A DNA stretch of 10,210 bases from positions 1-10,210 of the forward strand of contig CAUCXP010000038.1 in NCBI GenBank assembly GCA_958446785.1, read 5' to 3'. The notes beneath the pieces are model-generated. The model saw only the letters and a program-made list of their open reading frames with translations, ran no database searches and had not been told where the DNA came from. Shown here in pieces: positions 1-4,962 of the stretch. Position numbers and translations under genes: made by a program. How positions within the stretch are numbered: the first letter of the stretch is position 1; each line of letters starts with the position of its first letter. The DNA comes from an uncultured Collinsella sp. (GTDB taxonomy: Bacteria; Actinomycetota; Coriobacteriia; Coriobacteriales; Coriobacteriaceae).

Positions 1-104
1 TCGCTAAACGAATCGGGCGTCACGTTGAGGACGCCCATGATGCGCGGACGGTCAAAGCTGAGCTCATACTTTCCGCACCGCCATGTCTTGCTGTCGTTCG
101 CCAT
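1..104 (-). CDS. folP: Dihydropteroate synthase, N-terminal 34 residues (cut by window edge)
   Basis: This is the start of dihydropteroate synthase, the cytosolic enzyme that joins p-aminobenzoate to 6-hydroxymethyl-7,8-dihydropterin diphosphate in folate synthesis and is the sulfonamide target. Seen: reading leftward from ATG at 104, the protein begins MANDSKTWRCGKYELSFDRP and continues into RIMGVLNVTPDSFS at residues 21-34. That block is the family's first conserved strand, normally followed by DGG. A perfect AGGAGG lies at 111-116 with 6 nt to the ATG at 104. An in-frame ATG at 108-110 abuts the AGGAGG and is too close to be used. The rest of the gene lies beyond position 1. It follows the Sir2 gene on the same strand after a 95-bp gap that holds a strong hairpin, so co-transcription is uncertain. 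The identification is firm despite the short fragment because the motif is diagnostic. Confidence 0.9.
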   Translation of the reverse strand, partial: MANDSKTWRCGKYELSFDRPRIMGVLNVTPDSFS

Positions 105-126
105 GAACATCCTCCTAAAATGCCCA

Positions 127-154
127 CGCCGCCGAGCTTGGGGAGCTGGCGGCG
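127..154 (-). terminator. Strong GC-rich hairpin between the Sir2 gene and folP
   Basis: Seen: CGCCGCC (127-133) pairs perfectly with GGCGGCG (148-154) and AGCT (135-138) with AGCT (144-147), giving an 11-bp stem with one bulged G at 134 and a 5-nt loop. Read on the minus strand it lies after the Sir2 stop and ends 10 nt before the folP AGGAGG. The only T tract is TTTT about 6 nt past the stem (117-120), so it is not a textbook intrinsic terminator. It could terminate weakly after the Sir2 gene or act as a leader structure for folP. Confidence 0.4.
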
Positions 155-199
155 GGGTCGCTTTGCACTCAGTCTTTCTATTGTATCCGCGCGCGCGGG

Positions 200-952
200 C
201 TAGAACGCAAACGCGGCCGCGATGTCGCAAGAAATCAGCAGGTCGGCATTTGCATCCTGATCGGTGTGGGCAAGGTTGCATATGGCCAGTGTATCGCCGG
301 TAAAGTAGCGTGTAAGGCCCGCCGCCGGATACACCACGAGCGAGGTCCCGCCTACAATGAGGGCATCGGCCGCGGCGATGGCGACAACGGCACCGGTCAA
401 CACATGCTCGTCGAGCGGCTCTTCGTATAGCACCACATCGGGCTTGATGCGACCACCGCACGCGGGGCACACGGGCACGCCCGCGGCGTCCTCGTGCTCG
501 CGCGAGCAAATCCACTCGGCGCTATAGACCGCGCCGCACGACTGGCAAATGTTGCGATGGACCGATCCGTGCAGCTCGAACACGCGCTGTGAGCCGGCCA
601 TCTGATGCAGGCCGTCGATATTTTGCGTCACCACGGCATTTAGCTTGCCGGCACGCTCCAGCTCCGCCAGCTTGGTGTGGCAGCGGTTGGGCTTGGCGCC
701 AAGCGCAATCATCTTGGTGCGGTAGAAGTCGAAGAACTCGGCCGGATGCGCCTCATAAAAGCTATGCGAGAGCATAGTCTCGGGCGGATAGGCAAACTGC
801 TGATGATACAGGCCGTCCACGCTGCGAAAATCGGGAATGCCGCTCGCCGTGGAAACGCCCGCGCCGCCAAAGAAAACCACGCGCTCGTGGGTGTCGAACA
901 GCTCCGCCAACGCCGCGGAGGCCTGCTTGGGATCTGTTATCGCTTGCGTCAT
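200..952 (-). CDS. Sir2-family NAD-dependent protein deacetylase (sirtuin), 250 aa
   Basis: This is a cytosolic NAD+-dependent lysine deacylase that removes acetyl groups from proteins, giving nicotinamide and O-acetyl-ADP-ribose. Seen: the NAD-binding block GAGVSTASGIPDFR at residues 30-43, TQNIDGLH at 109-116, catalytic H128 within ELHGS, and a structural zinc site of two CxxC pairs (C136/C139 and C162/C165). The length is typical of bacterial sirtuins. The region after the NAD block (LSHSFYEAHPAEFFDFYR) resembles bacterial class U/Sir2Tm-like proteins more than CobB desuccinylases, so deacetylation is the likelier activity; this is an inference. The start is ATG at 952, preceded by GGAGG with a 6-nt spacer. 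The frame stays open upstream to 1318, but that extension would overlap the divergent exonuclease gene and has no ribosome site. A substrate such as acetyl-CoA synthetase is possible, but nothing nearby shows it. Confidence 0.92.
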   Translation of the reverse strand: MTQAITDPKQASAALAELFDTHERVVFFGGAGVSTASGIPDFRSVDGLYHQQFAYPPETMLSHSFYEAHPAEFFDFYRTKMIALGAKPNRCHTKLAELERAGKLNAVVTQNIDGLHQMAGSQRVFELHGSVHRNICQSCGAVYSAEWICSREHEDAAGVPVCPACGGRIKPDVVLYEEPLDEHVLTGAVVAIAAADALIVGGTSLVVYPAAGLTRYFTGDTLAICNLAHTDQDANADLLISCDIAAAFAF

Positions 953-1066
953 GTTTGTCCTCCGTCCATGTTGGTCGGGGCGGCTGCGATTGCGCCGTCG
1001 CCCACGGAGCCCACCCCGCCCCTGTTGCGCTAATCTTAAGCCTGCAAACCCCGTCGAAAGGACACC
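953..1066. promoter_or_regulatory. Divergent intergenic region between the Sir2 and exonuclease genes
   Basis: These 114 bp separate two divergently transcribed genes and so should hold both promoters. Seen: the Sir2 ribosome site GGAGG (complement around 958-962) and an AAAGGA ahead of the exonuclease ATG at 1067. The AT-richest stretch is TAATCTTAAG around 1031-1040, which could serve a -10 element on either strand. I see no convincing -35/-10 pair and no operator. Confidence 0.4.
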
Positions 1067-1885
1067 ATGCCTCAGACTTACACTTTCGCCTCGTGGAACG
1101 TCAACGGCCTGCGCGCCGTGCTCAAAAAGGACCCGAGCTTTATCCAGATCGCGCAAGAACTCGACGTCGATATCCTGGCGCTGCAAGAGACCAAGTTGCA
1201 AGAAGGCCAGGTCGATATTGACCTGCCCGGCTATCACCAAACCTGGAGCCACGCCGAGCGTAAAGGCTATTCGGGCACTGCGGTCTTTAGCCGCCAGGAA
1301 CCGCTGTGCGTGCTGCATGCCGACGCGCTGTTACCCCACGCCGGCGAGGGCGAGGCGGCCGTACTCGTCGCCCAAGCCGCAACCGAGGGCCGCGTCTGCG
1401 CGCTGGAGTTCGACAAGTTCTGGTTTGTCGACGTCTATACACCCAACGCCCAAAATGAACTCGCCCGCATCGACGTGCGCATGGCCTGGGACGATGCTTA
1501 CCGCGGCTTTTTGAACGCGCTCGAGCGCGAGACCGGCAAACCCGTCGTGACCTGCGGCGACTTTAACGTGGCGCACGAGGAGATCGACCTTAAGAACCCC
1601 AAGTCCAACCGCGGCAACGCCGGCTTTTCGGACGAGGAGCGCGGCAAGTTTACCGAGCTGCTCAACGCCGGCTTTACCGATACCTGGCGCGCGGCAAACC
1701 CCGACGTCGAGGGCGTCTACAGCTGGTGGAGCTACCGCTTTAATGCCCGCAAGAACAACGCCGGTTGGCGCATCGACTACTTCCTGGTAAGCGACGCAAT
1801 CGCCGGCAACGTGCGCGACACGGGCATCCGCGGCGACATCTTTGGCAGCGACCACTGCCCCGTCACCCTCACGCTAGAGCTCTAG
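1067..1885 (+). CDS. exoA: Exodeoxyribonuclease III / AP endonuclease (ExoIII-APE1 family), 272 aa
   Basis: This is a Mg2+-dependent DNA-repair nuclease that cuts 5' to abasic sites in base-excision repair and can degrade 3' ends of duplex DNA. Seen: WNVNGLRA at residues 10-17 (metal/phosphate Asn11), LQETK at 39-43 (metal ligand Glu41), DVYTPN at 122-127 (Tyr125), GDFNVAHEEID at 164-174 (Asp165 and Asn167), WRIDYFL at 234-240 (Asp237), and the C-terminal GSDHCPV at 260-266 (Asp262-His263 catalytic pair). All APE1/ExoIII active-site positions are present, the protein ends right after this motif as usual, and the length is typical. The start is ATG 1067 with AAAGGA 4 nt upstream. The gene is probably monocistronic; the intrinsic terminator at 2027-2056 lies about 140 bp downstream. 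Gram-positive orthologues are called exoA and the enterobacterial one xth. Confidence 0.95.
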   Translation: MPQTYTFASWNVNGLRAVLKKDPSFIQIAQELDVDILALQETKLQEGQVDIDLPGYHQTWSHAERKGYSGTAVFSRQEPLCVLHADALLPHAGEGEAAVLVAQAATEGRVCALEFDKFWFVDVYTPNAQNELARIDVRMAWDDAYRGFLNALERETGKPVVTCGDFNVAHEEIDLKNPKSNRGNAGFSDEERGKFTELLNAGFTDTWRAANPDVEGVYSWWSYRFNARKNNAGWRIDYFLVSDAIAGNVRDTGIRGDIFGSDHCPVTLTLEL

Positions 1886-1888
1886 CCC

Positions 1889-1929
1889 CAGCTGATCCCC
1901 TGGGGACGGAGGAAAACGAATCATTTTGG
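1889..1929 (+). repeat. Direct repeat, copy 1
   Basis: Seen: this stretch has a CAGCTGATC-type head running into CTGGGGACGGAGGAAAACGA and then TCATTTTGG. It matches copy 2 at 2129-2179. The 19-bp heads (1889-1907 and 2129-2147) match at 17 positions, and the 30-bp tails (1900-1929 and 2150-2179) match at 26. The copies are in the same orientation, about 240 bp apart, and bracket the inverted repeat at 1960-2119. Confidence 0.7.
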
Positions 1930-1959
1930 GCCTCGTGGGGGTATCCACGTGACCCATCC

Positions 1960-2119
1960 GCCACGAAACACGCCCATCTACTACGTTTAAGCCACCACCC
2001 TCAACCACAGCGAACAACGCAAAAAGAAAACCGCAGGTAGAAAGCCTGCGGTTTTTCATAAAACGCGGTCATGGTCGGGAGTATCAAGCTAAACGTAGTA
2101 GATGGGCCAGTTTCGTGGC
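1960..2119. repeat. Inverted-repeat element with 30-bp arms enclosing a terminator
   Basis: Seen: the left arm 1960-1989 and right arm 2090-2119 are reverse complements at 28 of 30 positions; the two mismatches are adjacent, at 1970-1971. Each arm carries the word CATCTACTACGTTTA or its complement. The 100-bp interior contains the intrinsic terminator at 2027-2056. No transposase or open frame is present, so this is a non-autonomous or REP/BIME-like unit, or one pair of two oppositely placed short repeats. Origin and function cannot be told from one copy. Confidence 0.75.
2027..2056. terminator. Bidirectional intrinsic terminator
   Basis: Seen: AAAACCGCAGG (2027-2037), loop TAGAAAG (2038-2044), CCTGCGGTTTT (2045-2055), then another T. 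This is a perfect 11-bp stem with a U tract on the plus strand, and on the minus strand the complement gives TTTTCTTTTT after the stem. It can end exonuclease transcription from the left and ECF S-component transcription from the right, fitting the convergent arrangement. Confidence 0.85.
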
Positions 2120-2128
2120 AAGCGCCGT

Positions 2129-2179
2129 CAACTGATTCCCTGGGGACATCTGGGGACGGAAGAAAATGGATCAATTTGG
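2129..2179 (+). repeat. Direct repeat, copy 2, with an internal CTGGGGAC duplication
   Basis: This is the second copy of the repeat at 1889-1929. Seen: it carries CTGGGGAC twice in tandem (2140-2147 and 2150-2157) where copy 1 has it once, so the copy is longer by about 10 bp. The tail GGAAGAAAATGGATCAATTTGG corresponds to copy 1 with four substitutions. Confidence 0.65.
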
Positions 2180-2214
2180 CTCTCTGAGGGTCACGATGCC
2201 CGTCATATCAGCCG

Positions 2215-2382
2215 GCCATTCCAAAACTATGCCGGTTTACGGGGCTGAATCGCGAACCCCCAACCATATGCAATTCCGAGATAATAAAACCGCAGGTAGA
2301 CGGTGTGCCCTATTTCGAAAAATGCTGGTATAGTCGGCCCGCGCCAATCTAGCCCCGTAAACCGGCATAGTTTTGAAATGGC
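2215..2382. repeat. Palindromic element with 32-bp inverted arms
   Basis: Seen: the left arm 2215-2246 and right arm 2351-2382 are reverse complements at 31 of 32 positions. Each contains AAAACTATGCCGGTTTACGG or its complement. The interior of about 104 bp (2247-2350) is AT-rich in the middle and contains AAAACCGCAGGTAGA at 2286-2300, the same 15 bases found at 2027-2041 in the neighbouring terminator. There is no transposase. The near-perfect arms suggest recent insertion or selection for pairing. It resembles a miniature inverted-repeat or palindromic element. Confidence 0.8.
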
Positions 2383-2421
2383 ACTTCGGCAGTATTGATT
2401 CCCGCCCCGGCGCAACCAGCC

Positions 2422-3120
2422 CTACAGCCCGTATTTCACGACGACACGGTTAATGCGACGGCACCAAGGCTTGTACAAGGCGGCCAAAAACACGCAGGTC
2501 GCAAGGCCGTGCGTAATATCGAACGGCACTGCCGTGGCAAGACGCGCCACGGCACCCGCCCAAGTAAGCGGCTGTACAAAACCAATGATGTCATACGCGT
2601 TGATCACGACGCCATACAGCAAGCCCGACGCAAAGCCATACGCCAACAGTGCCGGCATTCGCACGGTGCCGTCGGCGCGGTCGAACGCGCCCGCATGCGC
2701 CAGTGCGCCACCGATATAGCCCACCAGACCCCAGGCATACATCTGCCACGGCGTCCACATGCCCTGCCCAAAAAAGAAATTGCTGGTCAGCGCTGCCAAC
2801 GCGCCAACCATAAAACCATTGCGGCGACCAAGCGTCGCCCCCGCGATAATGGCGATGGCGCTCACCGGTTTAAAGTCGGGAATGGGGCCAAACAAGATGC
2901 GCCCCGCCGCGGCCAACGCCGCCAACACCAGCGTGGGCATAATCTGGCGCAGGCCCGGGCGCGACGCCTCGTAACCCGCAAAGAACAGCGCAAGCACCAG
3001 CGCCACCACGACAAGCATGGCAAGCGCCGCCTGCTCAATACCTGCCAGCAACGCTGCAGCCATCACCGCAGGAACCGCCAGCAGCAGCGGGATTTCCATA
3101 TGTTGCAAGACACGCGACAA
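2422..3120 (-). CDS. ECF transporter S component (substrate-binding membrane subunit), 232 aa
   Basis: This is an integral membrane protein that would bind a vitamin or similar micronutrient and pass it to an energy-coupling-factor module (EcfT plus ATPases). Seen: about six hydrophobic helices, starting near residues 10-28, 32-49 and 60-76. A conserved-looking central block has GRILFGPIPDFKPVSAIAII (residues 73-92), a GATLGRRNGFMVGAL stretch, then NFFFGQGMWTPWQM (114-127). This pattern is typical of small S components; the substrate (cobalamin, queuosine precursor or other) cannot be told. The start TTG at 3120 is preceded by GGGGG at 6 nt and by an in-frame TGA just upstream. ATG at 3099 is an alternative without a ribosome site. 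An ECF two-domain ATPase lies on the same strand at 8832-10210 and is the obvious candidate partner, although an unrelated cassette separates them. Confidence 0.8.
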   Translation of the reverse strand: MSRVLQHMEIPLLLAVPAVMAAALLAGIEQAALAMLVVVALVLALFFAGYEASRPGLRQIMPTLVLAALAAAGRILFGPIPDFKPVSAIAIIAGATLGRRNGFMVGALAALTSNFFFGQGMWTPWQMYAWGLVGYIGGALAHAGAFDRADGTVRMPALLAYGFASGLLYGVVINAYDIIGFVQPLTWAGAVARLATAVPFDITHGLATCVFLAALYKPWCRRINRVVVKYGL

Positions 3121-3164
3121 CGGCAGCCCCCATCAAACGAATGTCCGTTTATGGTAGCACGGGC

Positions 3165-3196
3165 AAAATGAGGCCGACCAATCCCCCGGCCGGCCT
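3165..3196 (-). terminator. Probable intrinsic terminator of the MFS-amidohydrolase operon
   Basis: Seen: on the minus strand AGGCCGGCC (3196-3188) pairs with GGTCGGCCT (3179-3171), a 9-bp stem with one mismatch and an 8-nt loop, followed after two bases by TTTT (3168-3165). It begins 45 nt after the stop of the last operon gene (3242) and lies upstream of the S-component start, so it would insulate the two units. The U tract is short, which limits confidence. Confidence 0.55.
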
Positions 3197-3241
3197 TGGC
3201 TGCCAGTCGATCAGGCTTTCGCCACGCGACCGGTCTTGGCG

Positions 3242-3703
3242 CTATTCGCCCGTAACTTTAGCGGCAATGGCCGCGACAAAGGGATCAAACAGCAAGCCGC
3301 CCACAACGACAAAGGCCCATCCGCCCACCACGAGGCGAACCCAACGCGAGAAAAACGGCACACCGTCGATAACGCCAACGCCTGACTGAAACGCGACTTC
3401 AAATAGCCCGATAATGCAGAAGAGCAGAGTAGCGCCCACAACGGTTCCGCAAATCCGTGCGCCCGGAGTGTTCCGATCAAAACCAAAAAACTCAACGCAC
3501 GTCTCAATTGCTTTGCCAAAGAGCGGCAAAAAACCCACGAACTGTGCAATACCGATGGCCAGAATAAGCTGCCCCCAGAAACCAGTAAGTCCCTGAAAAT
3601 CTAAGCCAGGCTTTCCCTCAACAATCGGCAGAAATGAACACATGAATAGAGGATTAACGATGCCGTTGAGAATGGTCACAGCGGTACTCTTTTTTAGTGT
3701 CAA
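3242..3703 (-). CDS. Small membrane protein with internally duplicated two-helix unit, 153 aa
   Basis: I do not recognise a characterised function. Seen: four strongly hydrophobic segments (near residues 7-25, 35-55, 82-105 and 119-140) in two similar halves. Half one runs ILNGIVNPLFMC, a short loop, then GFWGQLILAIGIAQFVGFLP; half two runs ICGTVVGATLLFC, a loop, then FFSRWVRLVVGGWAFVVVGG and LFDPFVAAI. The pattern (helix, loop, aromatic-W, helix, P) resembles two tandem DUF2798-like units; this is from memory of the family and tentative. The start is set by AGGAG at 3713-3717: TTG 3703 has a 9-nt spacer, while TTG 3712 touches the AGGAG and cannot be used. It is last in the four-gene minus-strand operon, 54 bp after the second MFS gene, with a hairpin in the gap. 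It could be an accessory subunit of the transporter or a small efflux or immunity-like protein. Confidence 0.7.
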   Translation of the reverse strand: MTLKKSTAVTILNGIVNPLFMCSFLPIVEGKPGLDFQGLTGFWGQLILAIGIAQFVGFLPLFGKAIETCVEFFGFDRNTPGARICGTVVGATLLFCIIGLFEVAFQSGVGVIDGVPFFSRWVRLVVGGWAFVVVGGLLFDPFVAAIAAKVTGE

Positions 3704-3716
3704 GTAGACCAACTCC

Positions 3717-3751
3717 TTTTGCCCTTGTCGGCCAGGCCCAAAGGGCGAAAA
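3717..3751 (-). other. Intergenic hairpin abutting the ribosome site of the small membrane-protein gene
   Basis: Seen: on the minus strand TTTTCGCCCTT (3751-3741) pairs with AAGGGCAAAA (3726-3717), with one bulged C. The 14-nt loop itself contains GGCCTGGCC, which can form a small inner stem. The right arm runs directly into AGGAG (3713-3717), sharing one base with it. It could stabilise the upstream mRNA or limit translation of the last gene. It has A's rather than T's downstream, so it is not an intrinsic terminator for this strand. Confidence 0.5.
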
Positions 3752-3757
3752 CAGGTG

Positions 3758-4954
3758 TTACATAAGTGAATCGGGAGACGGCAGGAATGGAGACGCCAGC
3801 GCCGTCGCGCCAAACAAAACAGCGCACCCAAATAGAAGCGTTTCATAGCTCTCGCCAATGCAGAAGGAGAGGGCCACGGGAATCAAAAACGTAAGCCCCA
3901 GCGAAACGGTGCTCACCACGCCACCGGCGCTTCCTGCAAGCCCCTCGCGCACCTCGGGCAACATGTAGGGTAGCGACTGAACGACCGGACCGGCGACGGC
4001 AGTCGAAACGCCAATCGCAAACATGAGCCCGACAGAAGGCTGAGAGACAAAAGCCTCTCCGGCCCACATAAGGGCACTCCCCGCCATTGCGGCGATGGCC
4101 ATAAACACGCGATAGTCGCCAAATTGCGCTCGCGCGTAGGGACCGGCCACGCTGCCGACAATCGACCCAAGCGTCACGAAAGAGGCAAGAAGCCCGGCGA
4201 CCTGAGGTTCGATTGAAGCCTCAAGCGCTGAAACAAGATAGCCCGAGTACGCCGTAGCCGATGCAAGGGCGACTCCAAGCAGTATCGCCACGAGCCAAAC
4301 CATCGGCATCTTGATTACCGTCGCAAACGCGCTTGCCGACGACGAAGCAGGCTCCGCACCCTGAACGCCAAGGCCATCTGCAGCCTGCAGAACATCTGCC
4401 GATGGCGCAACCAGCAGCCACAGCAATCCAAACATGGCAAATAAAACGGCAGCAAGGGCATATGCTCGTCCGGACGTTGCAAAGAGAGGAGAGGTTGCAA
4501 GCGAGCAGGCGATTCCGCCCGACCCCGCAGCGTAGAACCATCCCATGGCCCTATCGGTTTCTCCGCCAAAAGCGGAACCAAGCACTTTTAGAACGATGGC
4601 ATTCACGACGCATGGTGCCGCGCCCAGAAGCATGGTCGCTGTGAACAGCGTCGCAAACGATGCGCACTCCGCGCGAGCAACCGCTGCAATTGCAGAAATC
4701 GCCGATGCGATGAATACGAGCACCTTCACGCCATATCGATCGGCGCAAACGCCGACAGGCATGCCGAATACAACGGCAGGAACAAACGGGGCAAACAGGA
4801 CGGCTGAAAACTCGGCCGAGGTCAGATGCAGGTCCGACACAACCAGATGTGCCAATCCCGACACCTGATACTGCGCGTAGTTCGCAGCAAACACGATGCC
4901 GCACACCACAAACAGCAGGGCATATTTTTCGACCGTCCCTTTGCTCACGTTCAT
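3758..4954 (-). CDS. MFS transporter (second of two paralogues), 398 aa
   Basis: This is a twelve-helix major facilitator transporter of the inner membrane, expected to move a small organic substrate by proton or solute coupling. Seen: hydrophobic segments throughout, and the MFS loop motif between helices 2 and 3, GMPVGVCADRYGVK, at residues 64-77. NYAQYQVSGLA near 25-35 and QSLPYMLPE followed by GLAGSAGGVVSTVSLGL in the C-terminal half closely parallel NYMQYQVSALA and QSMPVLLPE...GSAGGIVGTISLL in the MFS protein at 6612-7823, so the two are paralogues. The start is uncertain: ATG 4954 is given, GTG 4957 is also in frame, and GTG 4948 has the best-spaced GGTGAT ribosome-site match. The preceding amidohydrolase gene stops at 4963, so translation is probably coupled. 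The likely role is import of the amidohydrolase substrate or export of a product; the direction cannot be read from sequence. Confidence 0.9.
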   Translation of the reverse strand: MNVSKGTVEKYALLFVVCGIVFAANYAQYQVSGLAHLVVSDLHLTSAEFSAVLFAPFVPAVVFGMPVGVCADRYGVKVLVFIASAISAIAAVARAECASFATLFTATMLLGAAPCVVNAIVLKVLGSAFGGETDRAMGWFYAAGSGGIACSLATSPLFATSGRAYALAAVLFAMFGLLWLLVAPSADVLQAADGLGVQGAEPASSSASAFATVIKMPMVWLVAILLGVALASATAYSGYLVSALEASIEPQVAGLLASFVTLGSIVGSVAGPYARAQFGDYRVFMAIAAMAGSALMWAGEAFVSQPSVGLMFAIGVSTAVAGPVVQSLPYMLPEVREGLAGSAGGVVSTVSLGLTFLIPVALSFCIGESYETLLFGCAVLFGATALASPFLPSPDSLM

Positions 4955-4962
4955 CACCCTAT

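Larger units (their letters stand above)
1886..2421. other. 536-bp gene-free, repeat-rich intergenic region
   Basis: The region lies between the exonuclease gene and the ECF S-component gene, whose 3' ends converge here. I find no credible gene. It holds two imperfect direct repeats (1889-1929 and 2129-2179), a 30-bp inverted repeat (1960-1989 with 2090-2119) around an intrinsic terminator (2027-2056), and a second palindromic element (2215-2382). A 62-codon minus-strand frame (2227-2415) exists, but it lies almost wholly in the second element and has no good ribosome site. Confidence 0.8.

Noticed and set aside
953..1318. N-terminal extension of the Sir2 reading frame (open to 1318, total 372 codons)
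   Set aside because: It overlaps the 5' half of the divergent exonuclease gene, its translation has no sirtuin similarity, and ATG 952 has a good GGAGG.
2227..2415. 62-codon minus-strand open frame
   Set aside because: It lies almost entirely within the palindromic element, has no clear ribosome site, and its frame ends in the left arm; I treat it as an open frame of the repeat, not a gene.
1886..2421. CRISPR array or attachment site in the repeat-rich intergenic region
   Set aside because: Repeats are two direct copies and inverted arms of different lengths without regular spacing; no tRNA, integrase or cas gene is in the window.
2395..3171. 258-codon plus-strand open frame opposite the ECF S-component gene
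   Set aside because: It is rich in R/H/Q/K with no domain-like pattern, a typical antisense shadow of a GC-rich membrane-protein gene.
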